Shown in pieces: positions 34,099-42,664 of a DNA stretch of 64,000 nucleotides (position 1 is the first letter of the stretch; each line of letters opens with the position of its first letter). The position numbers and the translations under genes were made by a program. This stretch comes from UBA1479 sp002706405 (GTDB lineage Bacteria; Pseudomonadota; Alphaproteobacteria; Rhodospirillales; Casp-alpha2), in the NCBI GenBank assembly GCA_963972255.1, contig CAXATO010000001.1, forward strand, positions 1-64,000. The letters are read 5' to 3'. The notes beneath the pieces are model-generated. The model ran no database searches. It was not told where the DNA came from and was given only the letters and a program-made list of their open reading frames with translations.

Positions 34099-35312
34099 TG
34101 ATGGTTGAAGAGGCGATCATTGTTATCAACTGTGGGTCATCAAGCGTAAAATTTGCGCTTTTTTCTCCTGAGTTCGAGAGTTCTGTGCGGATTGCGCGTG
34201 GCGCGGTCGAGCGGATCGGCATAGGTGCCGGCCGGTTTTCAGTGTTGGATGGTTCCGGCGCGACCATTTTAGACGAGACACTCGAAGTTGAAAGTCACGC
34301 TGCCGCCATCGACGCGCTCCTCGACTGGCTTCAGGGCACCCAATACATGCCTGTGTCCGTCGGGCACCGTATCGTCCATGGCGGCGAAGAATGCGATTGC
34401 TCGCTCATCATCACTTCCGACTTGGAAGATCGCCTAAGCCGACTGATCCCTCTTGCCCCATTGCATCTCCCGCATAACCTGACGGGTATCAAGGCGATGA
34501 AATTGCGTTGTCCGGAACTTCCGCAGGTCGCCTGTTTCGACACGGCGTTTCACCATGGACTTCCACGCGTTGCACAGTTGACCGGACTGCCTCGCCGGTT
34601 CGATGACGACAGCATACGACGGTTCGGTTTTCATGGCTTGTCCTATGAGTACGTTGTCGAGCAAGTGCGTCGTTGGCATGGCGATGAGGCGGCGGACGGG
34701 AAGATCGTTGCCGCGCATTTGGGCAACGGCGCGTCCATGACGGCGATCAAGGGGGGACGGAGCATCGAAACCTCAATGGGGTTCAGCACCCTAGCGGGCC
34801 TTCCCATGGGGACGCGACCTGGAGATCTCGATCCCGGTGCCGTCCTTTACCTTCTGATGGAAAAGAACCTAACTCCCGCCGAACTGCAGCATATCCTTTA
34901 TCGTGAATCCGGGTTGCTCGGCCGGTCCGGCCTAAGCCGAAACATGCGGGATCTTCTGGCGCAACAGGATCTACCCGAGGCGGCTGAGGCGATCGAGTTT
35001 TTCTGCCATCACGCTCGGAGGCATCTAGCCGCGCAGACGGCGTCTCTCGGCGGTCTCGACCGGCTCGTCTTCACCGGTGGAATTGGTGCGAATTCGCCTG
35101 AAATCCGCGCCCGAATTTGTGAGGGATTGTCCTATTTGGGTGTCGAAATCGACCCAGAGAGAAATGCCCAAAACCTTCCGGTCGTATCTACTGATCGGAG
35201 CCGCGTCCCCATTGATGCGTTCGACACGGATGAGGAATCAGTGATCGCTCGGCATGTCCGGACGGTTTTGGAAAGCGCCTCGGGGAAAGGGGAACTAAAT
35301 GCCTGTGCATAG
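34098..35312 (+). CDS. ackA: Acetate kinase
   Basis: A 404-residue enzyme converting acetyl phosphate and ADP into acetate and ATP. Family motifs are NCGSSSVKFALF near the start, GHRIVHGG, FDTAFHHGLP, RRFGFHGLSYEYV and VAAHLGNGASMTAI plus the MGFSTLAGLPMGTRPGDLDP segment and FTGGIGANSPEIR near the end. The ATG at 34098 overlaps the DUF3141 stop by one base (TGATG), so coupling is likely; the GTG at 34095 and the ATG at 34101 are alternatives. With the phosphotransacetylase downstream it would make ATP by substrate-level phosphorylation from acetyl-CoA when respiration is impaired. Confidence 0.95.
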   Translation: MMVEEAIIVINCGSSSVKFALFSPEFESSVRIARGAVERIGIGAGRFSVLDGSGATILDETLEVESHAAAIDALLDWLQGTQYMPVSVGHRIVHGGEECDCSLIITSDLEDRLSRLIPLAPLHLPHNLTGIKAMKLRCPELPQVACFDTAFHHGLPRVAQLTGLPRRFDDDSIRRFGFHGLSYEYVVEQVRRWHGDEAADGKIVAAHLGNGASMTAIKGGRSIETSMGFSTLAGLPMGTRPGDLDPGAVLYLLMEKNLTPAELQHILYRESGLLGRSGLSRNMRDLLAQQDLPEAAEAIEFFCHHARRHLAAQTASLGGLDRLVFTGGIGANSPEIRARICEGLSYLGVEIDPERNAQNLPVVSTDRSRVPIDAFDTDEESVIARHVRTVLESASGKGELNACA

Positions 35313-36315
35313 TCATGCTGAGGGGCTCGAAGAACTGGTTGAGCGTGCAGAAAAGCTTCCGCCGATCCGAATGGCCGTAATCGCAGCAGACCAGGCACTA
35401 GTCCTTCAGTCTGTCGTACAAGCTCGGAAGGCCGGTCTTATTGTGCCGCTCCTCATCGGCGCGCCGGACGAGATTGTTGCATGCGCCGGTGAAATTGACG
35501 CCGATATCACCGGTGTTGAAATCATCACTGCAAAAGATGCGGAGGAAGCGGCTCGGGTTGGCGTTGACCTCGTTCGTGGTGGACGAGCAGATGCACTCAT
35601 GAAAGGGCGAATTCACACAGACGCTTTGATGCGGGCGGTTCTCGATTCTGATCGCGGGCTCAGGCTGCCCGACCAGCGTGTCAGTCACGTATTTGTGGTC
35701 GATATCCCGACCTATCCGAAATTGTTGGCGATTACAGATGCGGCGATAAACATTTCTCCGGACCTAAACGCGAAGGCGCAAATTCTTCAGAACGCCATCT
35801 CGCTCTTTCATCTCCTTGGCGTCGCTAGACCCAAGGTCGCAGCGCTCTCGGCTGTTGAAACGGTGAATCCGGCGATTGTATCGACGGTGGACGCGGCTTG
35901 CCTCGCGTTGATGGCAAGACGGGGGCAAATCTCCGGCGCTGCCATTGATGGCCCCATGGCCTTTGATAATGCGATCTCGAGTGACGCTGCAAAGGTGAAG
36001 GGGATCGTGTCCGAGGTCGCGGGAGATGTCGATATTCTCCTCGTTCCCGATCTCATATCCGGCAACATCTTGGCCAAGAATCTAGAATATCTGGCAGGCG
36101 CCACGGCGGCGGGTATCGTATTGGGATTGTCCGCGCCGGTCGTCCTAAGTTCGCGTGCCGATCCGACTCAGGCGCGCTTGGCGGCAATGGCGCTTGCCGT
36201 CCTAATGCATCAGTCATCGGCGGCTCAACGACGACAAGGGCGCGAGGAGGAACTCGAGTCTGCGATTCACTGTGCAGCCCAACCTGAAAGCGCCTGTTGT
36301 CCTATTGGAGCGTGA
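35299..36315 (+). CDS. pta: Phosphate acetyl/butyryltransferase
   Basis: A 338-residue enzyme of the PTA_PTB family, which moves acyl groups between CoA and phosphate. Visible are RGGRADALMKGRIHTDALMR, SHVFVVDIPTYPKLLAITDA, KVAALSAVETVNPAIVSTVD and DIDILLVPDLISGNILAKNL-like DVDILLVPDLISGNILAKN. It lacks the N-terminal hydratase or regulatory domain of longer relatives. It overlaps ackA by 14 bases. With AckA it would convert acetyl-CoA to acetate and ATP. Butyryl phosphate as substrate cannot be excluded. The tail has extra Cys residues (SACCPIGA). Confidence 0.92.
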   Translation: MPVHSHAEGLEELVERAEKLPPIRMAVIAADQALVLQSVVQARKAGLIVPLLIGAPDEIVACAGEIDADITGVEIITAKDAEEAARVGVDLVRGGRADALMKGRIHTDALMRAVLDSDRGLRLPDQRVSHVFVVDIPTYPKLLAITDAAINISPDLNAKAQILQNAISLFHLLGVARPKVAALSAVETVNPAIVSTVDAACLALMARRGQISGAAIDGPMAFDNAISSDAAKVKGIVSEVAGDVDILLVPDLISGNILAKNLEYLAGATAAGIVLGLSAPVVLSSRADPTQARLAAMALAVLMHQSSAAQRRQGREEELESAIHCAAQPESACCPIGA

Positions 36316-36320
36316 ACAAA

Positions 36321-38084
36321 ATGAAGAATGGCCTGGAGTGTGAGGCGCCTGATCTCAAGTATGCCCCCAAAACCCAACCTTCGTTGGATCAACCGCTGAA
36401 TGCTGCGCTTGGGCGGGTAACTGGTGGGATTAGCCCCACAGCTCTCTTTCAGGCGTACATCGATTGGGCTCAACATCTCCTTATGTCGCCGGACAAACAG
36501 ATTGAACTTGCACTCAAGGCACAACGAAAGTTGTTGCGGTATATTGAATTCAGCCATAGTGCCTGTTGCGACCCTCAATGCGCACCATGCATCGACCCTT
36601 TGCCCCATGATAAGCGGTTTGTGGCTGAGGAATGGCAGGATTGGCCTTATCGGCTTGCCTACCAAGGGTTTCTTCTTACCCAGCAGTGGTGGCACAACGC
36701 CACGACCCAGGTTTCCGGCGTCTCTAAACATCATGAACAGATAGTTTCCTTTGTCGCCCGCCAACTACTTGACGTTGTTTCGCCGGCGAATTACCCGGCG
36801 ACTAATCCGGAGTTCCGAAAGGCAACGCTGGAAAGCAGAGGTCATAACCTGGTTCAAGGGACGCTGAATTTTGTAGAGGATTGGAAACTGGCCCTTCAGG
36901 GTGAACGCCCGTCCGCAGTAAAGCAGTTCCAGGTCGGGCAAAATCTGGCCGTCACGCCAGGAAAGGTCGTTTTCCGCAACGAATTGATTGAACTTATCCA
37001 ATACACGCCAGCATCCGGAAAGGTTTATCCAGAGCCGATCCTGATCACACCGGCTTGGATAATGAAGTACTACATCCTCGACCTCAGCCCTGGAAATTCA
37101 CTGGTCAGGTTTCTTGTCGAGCAGGGACACACGGTTTTCATCATCTCCTGGAAAAACCCGTCGGTGGAGGACCGCGAACTCAGTCTGGAAGACTACCGTT
37201 TGCTTGGTGTGATGGCGGCGCTTGATGCGATCTCTGCGATCATGCCTGGGAGGGGCATCCACGGCGTCGGATATTGTCTCGGCGGCACTCTTATGGCTAT
37301 CGCGGCCGCGTGGATGGCCCGTGAGGATGATCGTCGTTTGGTATCCTTGACATTGTTCGCTGCGCAAACCGACTTTACCGAGGCTGGCGAACTTATGCTG
37401 TTTATCGATGAGGCGCAGGTCAACTTCCTCGAGAATATCATGGCAGAGACAGGATACCTGGACACCAAGCAAATGGCTGGGGCTTTCCAGCTCCTGCGCT
37501 CCAACGACTTGATATGGTCAAGCATGGTGAACGCATACCTGTTCGGCGAACGACTGCCTATGATTGACCTGATAGCCTGGAACGCAGATGCAACACGGAT
37601 GCCGTCGAAAATGCATTCGGAGTATCTCCGTAAGCTCTTCCTGAATAATGACCTTGCCGACGAGCGCTATGTCATCGGCGGTCGAGCAATCTCATTGCGG
37701 GACATCCGTATTCCGATATTCGCGGTCAGTACTTTGTCCGATCATATCGCTCCGTGGCGCTCCGTATATAAAATCCATGCTCAGACCAACGCCGATGTCA
37801 CCTTTGTTCTATCTACTGGTGGTCACAATGCCGGCGTCGTTAATCCGCCAGGCAACGCGAAGCGATCCCACCAAATCGCCGCTCACGATGATCTCGAAGC
37901 CTATCTCGATCCTGATTCCTGGCAGTCACAGGCGGACAATCATGAAGGATCTTGGTGGCCCTGTTGGCGGAAGTGGCTTGCGACGAATTCGGGAGTACTG
38001 GTCGACCCGCCTCGAATGGGGGCTGCGCGGAAAGGCTATAAACCGCTCTGCGATGCCCCTGGGACATATGTCTATATGCAGTGA
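36321..38084 (+). CDS. phaC: PHA (polyhydroxyalkanoate) synthase, PhaC-like
   Basis: A 587-residue class I-type PHA synthase, about the usual length. The N-terminal PhaC domain has KAQRKLLRYIEFSHSA and FVAEEWQDWPYRLAYQGFLL. The hydrolase core holds the lipase-like box GVGYCLGGTLMAIA with nucleophile Cys319, Asp474 in LSDHIAPW and His502 in TGGHNAGVVNPPG. The enzyme polymerises hydroxyacyl-CoA into storage granules in the cytosol. The ATG at 36321 follows GGAG ten bases away; a TTG eight codons earlier is possible. It follows pta by five bases. No phaA, phaB or phasin lies here, so monomer supply must come from elsewhere, or the operon's own FabI/PTA enzymes contribute. Confidence 0.93.
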   Translation: MKNGLECEAPDLKYAPKTQPSLDQPLNAALGRVTGGISPTALFQAYIDWAQHLLMSPDKQIELALKAQRKLLRYIEFSHSACCDPQCAPCIDPLPHDKRFVAEEWQDWPYRLAYQGFLLTQQWWHNATTQVSGVSKHHEQIVSFVARQLLDVVSPANYPATNPEFRKATLESRGHNLVQGTLNFVEDWKLALQGERPSAVKQFQVGQNLAVTPGKVVFRNELIELIQYTPASGKVYPEPILITPAWIMKYYILDLSPGNSLVRFLVEQGHTVFIISWKNPSVEDRELSLEDYRLLGVMAALDAISAIMPGRGIHGVGYCLGGTLMAIAAAWMAREDDRRLVSLTLFAAQTDFTEAGELMLFIDEAQVNFLENIMAETGYLDTKQMAGAFQLLRSNDLIWSSMVNAYLFGERLPMIDLIAWNADATRMPSKMHSEYLRKLFLNNDLADERYVIGGRAISLRDIRIPIFAVSTLSDHIAPWRSVYKIHAQTNADVTFVLSTGGHNAGVVNPPGNAKRSHQIAAHDDLEAYLDPDSWQSQADNHEGSWWPCWRKWLATNSGVLVDPPRMGAARKGYKPLCDAPGTYVYMQ

Positions 38085-38141
38085 ATTGATGGCGACGTGA
38101 GATTGGTTCACTCGCTCGAACTGCAGGAGGAGTATCAGAGA

Positions 38142-38924
38142 ATGGAAGTCATAGATTTGAATGGCCGGAAAGGACTGGTCGTTGGTATTGCCAACGAGCA
38201 CAGCCTTGCTTGGTCGGCGGCGCAGCGTTTCCGGAATGCTGGCGCCGAACTGGCGATCTCCTACCTGAACGACAAGGCGATGCCGTTTGTCGAGCCGCTT
38301 GCCCGCGAAATCGAAACCCCGGTTTTCCTTCCCTGTGACGTCTCCGTCCCCGGGCAATTGGAAAAGTTGTTTGACACGATAGCGGAAAAATGGGGTCGAC
38401 TGGATTTTCTTCTGCATTCGATCGCTTGGGCCCGGAAAGAGGATCTGCATGGCAGGCTGACCGACTGTTCGAGCGATGGGTTCGCTGAATCAATGTTGAT
38501 ATCTTGTCATTCCTTTATCCGCATGGCCAAGCTTGCCGAGCCATTGATGCAAGAGGGCGGCAGCCTGATGACTCTAAGCTACTACGGTGCTGAGAAGGTG
38601 GTAGATCACTACAATGTCATGGGGCCTGTGAAGGCTGCTCTCGAAGCATCAGTTCGGTACTTGGCACATGAACTCGGACGCTCTTCCATTAGAGTGAACG
38701 CCATCTCGGCGGGCGCTGTGGCAACACGCGCTGCTTCCGGGATTGAGCATTTCGACGAACTCCTGAATGAAACGGTGCTAAAGGCGCCGCTTCGGAGAAC
38801 CGTCGAATCCTGTGAAGTTGGGCGCGCCGCATTGATGTTGGCGAGCGATTATTCTTCCGCCATTACAGGTGAAACGCTCCACGTCGACGCCGGATTTCAT
38901 ATTGAGGGCATGGTTTTTCATTGA
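38142..38924 (+). CDS. fabI: Enoyl-ACP reductase FabI
   Basis: A 260-residue short-chain-dehydrogenase-type enoyl-ACP reductase (NADH). The nucleotide site is GLVVGIANEHSLAWSAAQRF, the DVSVPGQLEKLF segment and SIAWARKEDLHGRLTD follow. The catalytic pair is Tyr157 and Lys164 in HYNVMGPVKAALE, and RVNAISAGAVATRAASG is a FabI signature. FabI reduces the last step of each fatty-acid elongation cycle. AGGAGG lies upstream of ATG 38142 with a somewhat long gap. It is the last gene of the operon, 57 bases after phaC. Its presence beside PhaC suggests a role in fatty-acid or hydroxyacyl remodelling during stress; it is likely a second copy of fabI. Confidence 0.93.
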   Translation: MEVIDLNGRKGLVVGIANEHSLAWSAAQRFRNAGAELAISYLNDKAMPFVEPLAREIETPVFLPCDVSVPGQLEKLFDTIAEKWGRLDFLLHSIAWARKEDLHGRLTDCSSDGFAESMLISCHSFIRMAKLAEPLMQEGGSLMTLSYYGAEKVVDHYNVMGPVKAALEASVRYLAHELGRSSIRVNAISAGAVATRAASGIEHFDELLNETVLKAPLRRTVESCEVGRAALMLASDYSSAITGETLHVDAGFHIEGMVFH

Positions 38925-38969
38925 GATTTGGTCGCGGGGCTGTTTGCGACCGAGGCAGAAAATTTTGAC

Positions 38970-39000
38970 TTGACCCTCCTGCTGCCGGAGCCCTCATACA
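38970..39000 (+). promoter_or_regulatory. CueR-like promoter for the beta-propeller/Rieske/NhaA operon
   Basis: TTGACC (38970-38975), 19-bp spacer CTCCTGCTGCCGGAGCCCT, -10 CATACA (38995-39000). The dyad CTCC...GGAG matches the other copies. The gene start chosen at 39036 lies 35 bases downstream. Confidence 0.8.
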
Positions 39001-39035
39001 AAGATTTATTCGGTTTTGAGCGAATGGAGAGGGTT

Positions 39036-40133
39036 ATGTTTCAGCAATCGATCAGTCGAGTTTCGGAGGCCCGCGCAACAGGATTGGGCTTTCTTATCAT
39101 GGCGGCCTATTTCGCGATGGCTGCGCTTTCCTCGGCCTCAGCCGGAGAACGGAATGTGGTTTTTGTCCCCATGGGCGGCAACAATGAAATCGCGGTTATC
39201 GATGTCGATACAAACAAGGTCGTCGAGCGCATCACCGGCGTACCGGCTGTCCACGGGCTTGCCAAGACGCCCGACGGGAAGCTCCTTATCGCCGGCAGCT
39301 TCACGGAGGTCGAGCCCGGCGCCACAATACCTGAACGGCCTGCGGGTGTGTCGGCGGAAGACCATGCCGCGCATCACGCGAAATCGGCAAGCCGACCAGT
39401 GGCGAAGAGCGCCGTCATAAGCCGCGTAACCTTCATCAAGGTCAAGGACCGTTCCGTGGTTCGTCGGGTCGATGTTCCGGGTGGAGTTCATCATGTTGCT
39501 GCGTCGCCCAATGGTTTCTTCGCCGCTGTGACCCATCCCAATCAGGATGCGGTATCCGTGATCGATATTCGGACGTTCACGGTCGTTGCGACCGTCAAGA
39601 CCGGGGCCGTGCCCAACTATGCCGCCTTTTCTCAGGACGGAGCCCGCCTTTACATCAGCGATTCCGGTGACAACTCCGTCAGCATTGTGCGCACGGCCAA
39701 CTGGCGGGTTTCCGACAGGGTGAAGGTTGGAGAAGCCCCGGAGCACCTCGTTGTTCGAGATGATCTCGGAAAGATGTTCGTCAACAACGTCGGCGACGGC
39801 ACTGTGTCGGTCATTGACCTTAAGCACCTTGCCGTTGCCAAGGTTTTAAAGGGCGGTGAGGATCCGCACGGCATCGACGTGTCTGAGGGCGGCCGGACGC
39901 TCTTTGTGAGCGCCAAGGGCGCGAACAAGCTCATTGCGATCGATCTGAGTTCCGGTGACCGGCGCGAACTAACGTTGGCACCGCAGCCCTACCATCTGGC
40001 GGTGATCAAGGGCCAAGGCGTGATCTATGTCTCGAGCGTCGAACTGCCGAAGCTATGGGTTGTCGATGCGAAGACCCTGAAACTGACCGGCACGATCGAC
40101 GTCGGCGGCAAGGGACATCAGTTAGTTCAGTAA
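39036..40133 (+). CDS. Exported YncE-like beta-propeller protein
   Basis: A 365-residue protein. A signal peptide (TGLGFLIMAAYFAMAALSSASA) precedes a seven-bladed propeller of repeating units such as NEIAVIDVDTNKVVERITG, DAVSVIDIRTFTVVATVKTG, NSVSIVRTANWRVSDRVKVG and GTVSVIDLKHLAVAKVLKGG. A His-rich loop (EDHAAHHAKSASRP) interrupts an early blade and may bind metal. GGAGA lies five bases before ATG 39036. YncE-type proteins are periplasmic and of unclear function, sometimes linked to nitrite or copper proteins. It leads a transcript running to nhaA. Confidence 0.85.
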   Translation: MFQQSISRVSEARATGLGFLIMAAYFAMAALSSASAGERNVVFVPMGGNNEIAVIDVDTNKVVERITGVPAVHGLAKTPDGKLLIAGSFTEVEPGATIPERPAGVSAEDHAAHHAKSASRPVAKSAVISRVTFIKVKDRSVVRRVDVPGGVHHVAASPNGFFAAVTHPNQDAVSVIDIRTFTVVATVKTGAVPNYAAFSQDGARLYISDSGDNSVSIVRTANWRVSDRVKVGEAPEHLVVRDDLGKMFVNNVGDGTVSVIDLKHLAVAKVLKGGEDPHGIDVSEGGRTLFVSAKGANKLIAIDLSSGDRRELTLAPQPYHLAVIKGQGVIYVSSVELPKLWVVDAKTLKLTGTIDVGGKGHQLVQ

Positions 40134-40158
40134 TGGGCTTCAGTTGGAGGGCGATAAA

Positions 40159-40458
40159 ATGGCTGAAAGACATTCCAACGGCATATTGAGCGGGTTGTTT
40201 TCGCGAAGCGGCCTGGTCCTTGCTGGGTTTCTCGGTGTTGCCGGATACTTTCTCTGGACCGAGCATCAGGCGCACGTGGCCAGTGCGTTACCGTATCTTC
40301 CATGGCTTCTTATTCTTCTGTGTCCCTTGATGCACCTCTTTATGCACCACGGGCACGGTGGCCATGGCGGCCACGAGGGGCACGAAGGCCACCAATCGGA
40401 AGGGAAGGCCGAGGGCGGTCGGGACGAAGGCAATAATCGTGGAGGACCAAGCGCATGA
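40159..40458 (+). CDS. DUF2933-like small membrane protein with His-rich tail
   Basis: A 99-residue protein with two hydrophobic segments (GLVLAGFLGVAGYFLWTEHQ and ALPYLPWLLILLCPLMHLFM) and a His-rich tail (HHGHGGHGGHEGHEGH). The pattern LILLCPLMHLFMHHGHGGH is characteristic of DUF2933, frequent in metal islands near copper ATPases. GGAGGG lies seven bases before the ATG; a TTG five codons upstream is less likely. The tail would bind divalent metal or Cu. Its stop overlaps the next gene by ATGA. Confidence 0.78.
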   Translation: MAERHSNGILSGLFSRSGLVLAGFLGVAGYFLWTEHQAHVASALPYLPWLLILLCPLMHLFMHHGHGGHGGHEGHEGHQSEGKAEGGRDEGNNRGGPSA

Positions 40459-41108
40459 GCGAGACAACTAACGCCTACGGTCTTTGGTCCCTTGTGATCA
40501 TTAACTCCGCGGTATTTATCATGTTTGCCTTCAGTTTCTTCAAGCCACAGACGGCAACGGACTGGCGGTCCTTCGGGGCGTTCAGCGCGTTCCTGGTCGC
40601 GTTGTTCACTGAGATGTATGGCTTTCCGCTAACCATCTACCTTCTATCCGGCTGGCTTCAGAGCAATTATCCGGGGATCGACTGGTTAGCTCATGATTCG
40701 GGCCACCTGCCCGAGATGATCTTCGGCTGGCAGGGCAACCCGCATTTCGGTCCATTCCATATTCTGAGCTTCGCATTCATCCTGGCGGGATTCGCGCTGA
40801 TTTCGTCCGCTTGGCGCATTCTTTACCAGGCGCAGAAATCCGGCACGCTGGCGAGGACAGGCGCTTATGCGAAGGTCCGTCATCCGCAGTACGTTGGATT
40901 TATCGCCATTATGATCGGATTCCTTTTTCAGTGGCCGACGGTTCTGACGCTGGCGATGTTCCCGGTCCTCGTCTGGATGTACGTCCGGCTGGCATATGCG
41001 GAGGAACAGACGGCGCTAAAGGAGTTCGGCGCCGAATACGAAGACTACCGGTCCAGGGTTCCGGCGTTTATCCCTCGGTTTGGGAATTTGGTCGATACGA
41101 CGACATAA
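40455..41108 (+). CDS. Isoprenylcysteine carboxylmethyltransferase-like membrane protein
   Basis: A 217-residue membrane protein with five or six helices. The C-terminal half carries the ICMT/PEMT-family pattern: TGAYAKVRHPQYVGFIAIMIGFL with its catalytic-type RHPQY, and EEQTALKEFGAEYEDYRSRVPAFIPRF at the end. The family methylates lipid-linked or amine substrates with SAM. Homologues often accompany DUF2933 in copper islands. It overlaps the DUF2933 gene by ATGA. The substrate is unknown; it is not expected to methylate prenylated proteins in bacteria. Confidence 0.83.
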   Translation: MSETTNAYGLWSLVIINSAVFIMFAFSFFKPQTATDWRSFGAFSAFLVALFTEMYGFPLTIYLLSGWLQSNYPGIDWLAHDSGHLPEMIFGWQGNPHFGPFHILSFAFILAGFALISSAWRILYQAQKSGTLARTGAYAKVRHPQYVGFIAIMIGFLFQWPTVLTLAMFPVLVWMYVRLAYAEEQTALKEFGAEYEDYRSRVPAFIPRFGNLVDTTT

Positions 41109-41155
41109 CCGCATCCGGGGTTAACGACCAAGCTAAGTGAGCAGGTTGTTTCACG

Positions 41156-41710
41156 ATGATGAAATCAGAAGGACATATTGAAAGCCTCAGGATTGACGAG
41201 CGGTCGAGACGCGATTTTCTGATCGTCTCAACATCGACGCTCGCAGCTACCGGCGTGGCTTTGTCGGTTTGGCCGTTGATCGACAGCCTTAATCCGGCAT
41301 CCGACACGCTCGCGCTCGCATCGACAGACTTGAACCTGCGGCCTATTGAGCGCGGCCAGCGGATTACGGTTGTTTGGCAAGGCAAGCCGGTATTTGTGGA
41401 TCGTCGTACTCCGGAGGCCGTTACAAAAGCGAAGGCAGATGATGGCGCGGCCTTGCCGGATCCGGAGAAGGATGCGGACCGGGTCCAAAGGGAAGAGTGG
41501 TTAATTGTCGTTGGGATTTGCACACATCTGGGCTGCATTCCCCTTGGTCAGCGAGAAGGGAGCCGGCGAGGTGATTTCGGCGGCTGGTTTTGCCCCTGTC
41601 ATGGGTCTCACTACGACACCTCCGGCCGCATCAGGAAAGGGCCGGCGCCGCGCAATCTGGTCGTGCCGCCATATGCTTTCCCCAACCCTGAGAAATTGGT
41701 TATCGGATGA
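41156..41710 (+). CDS. Rieske iron-sulfur protein (PetA-like), no bc1 partners
   Basis: A 184-residue protein resembling the Rieske subunit of ubiquinol-cytochrome c reductase. A Tat-type N-terminus (SRRDFLIVSTSTLAATGVAL) anchors it. The [2Fe-2S] ligands are in CTHLGC (about 120) and CPCHGSHYD (about 142), with the GRIRKGPAPRNL segment after them. Cytochrome b and c1 genes are absent from the window, so the protein either joins a chromosomally encoded bc1 complex as a replacement or passes electrons to the cytochrome c at 42189. A replacement Rieske could serve copper-damaged complexes, as copper attacks Fe-S clusters; this is inference. Confidence 0.9.
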   Translation: MMKSEGHIESLRIDERSRRDFLIVSTSTLAATGVALSVWPLIDSLNPASDTLALASTDLNLRPIERGQRITVVWQGKPVFVDRRTPEAVTKAKADDGAALPDPEKDADRVQREEWLIVVGICTHLGCIPLGQREGSRRGDFGGWFCPCHGSHYDTSGRIRKGPAPRNLVVPPYAFPNPEKLVIG

Positions 41711-41733
41711 CATTGGAAATGGAAGGATTTGTT

Positions 41734-42132
41734 ATGAGAACAAAGTTGACCGGCGGGGCGCACGCTTTTCGTCGATATGGTCTCGCTTTCCGGTTCTTCG
41801 TAGTGGCGGCGGTGGCGGTGGTCTCAGTTACGGCGGTATCTAGCGCGCGGGCTGAGATGAGTGCGGACGAAATTCGAAATAAAGTCGCCGCTGACTACGG
41901 TGTTACGGTTCTGAAAATAACACCTGTGGAGAGCGCGTCAGGCACTCGTTATGCCGTGACCGTGATGGCTCCTGGTGGCAACCGGAACCATGCGTTTCAA
42001 GTCAACACCATCGTGGTTGATAGTGAAACCGGCAAACCGGTGATTCTGTATGGCCATACCGGCGGGCAACAGCAATCGGCGGCGCCGTCGATTTCACACC
42101 GCACGCATCCACGCATGGCTGGGGATGAATAG
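41734..42132 (+). CDS. Exported PepSY-like protein
   Basis: A 132-residue protein. A signal peptide (AFRFFVVAAVAVVSVTAVSSARA) precedes a PepSY-like domain (MSADEIRNKVAADYGVTVLK ... YAVTVMAPGGN ... IVVDSETGKPVIL) and a low-complexity tail. The ATG at 41734 is chosen because AAGGA lies six bases before it. PepSY domains are common in small periplasmic proteins of stress and metal clusters and do not indicate a specific partner. It lies between the Rieske gene and the cytochrome c gene. Confidence 0.72.
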   Translation: MRTKLTGGAHAFRRYGLAFRFFVVAAVAVVSVTAVSSARAEMSADEIRNKVAADYGVTVLKITPVESASGTRYAVTVMAPGGNRNHAFQVNTIVVDSETGKPVILYGHTGGQQQSAAPSISHRTHPRMAGDE

Positions 42133-42188
42133 AATGATCGGGCAGAGCTGTTGAATACCAGAGAAGTCGTCGCCGTGGAGGGGGAGTA

Positions 42189-42620
42189 GTGAAGATCATG
42201 GACAAGGTGCCCGCCATCTTTGTGAGTGCGTTTGTCATAGGCGGCATTGCCATCATCGGTTGGACGATTTTCTCCTCGGAACGGGCAGACACAGTTGTTT
42301 CGGTGAAGGTGCCCACGCTGTCGCAGCCGGCGAAGGTCGGCAAGGCGGCGTTCGACGCGACCTGCGCTCAGTGCCACGGTGCTAACGCCGCCGGATCTGA
42401 CAAGGGGCCGCCTCTGGTGCATGACATCTACAATCCCGGCCATCATGCAGACTATGCGTTCGTACTCGCGGCCCAGCGGGGCGTGCGGCAACATCATTGG
42501 CCGTTCGGTGATATGCCGCCGCAGCCACAGGTGAGCGAGGCGGATATCGGGGCCATTGTCCGCTACATTCGCGAGTTGCAGGCCGCTAACGGAATTAGTT
42601 ACCGGCCACACAACATGTGA
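42189..42620 (+). CDS. Membrane-anchored cytochrome c
   Basis: A 143-residue monoheme cytochrome c with an uncleaved-looking anchor (IFVSAFVIGGIAIIGWTIF). The heme site is TCAQCHGANAAGSDKGPPL, and the C-terminal part has FGDMPPQPQVSEADIGAIVRYIRELQ with a Met ligand. GTG 42189 has GGAGG six bases upstream; ATG 42198 is an alternative. In the same transcript as the Rieske protein, so the two may form a short electron-transfer route. Confidence 0.88.
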   Translation: MKIMDKVPAIFVSAFVIGGIAIIGWTIFSSERADTVVSVKVPTLSQPAKVGKAAFDATCAQCHGANAAGSDKGPPLVHDIYNPGHHADYAFVLAAQRGVRQHHWPFGDMPPQPQVSEADIGAIVRYIRELQAANGISYRPHNM

Positions 42621-42664
42621 AGTGGCCGTGTGCATTCCTCCAGCCTCTGTTTCTGAGAGAATAA

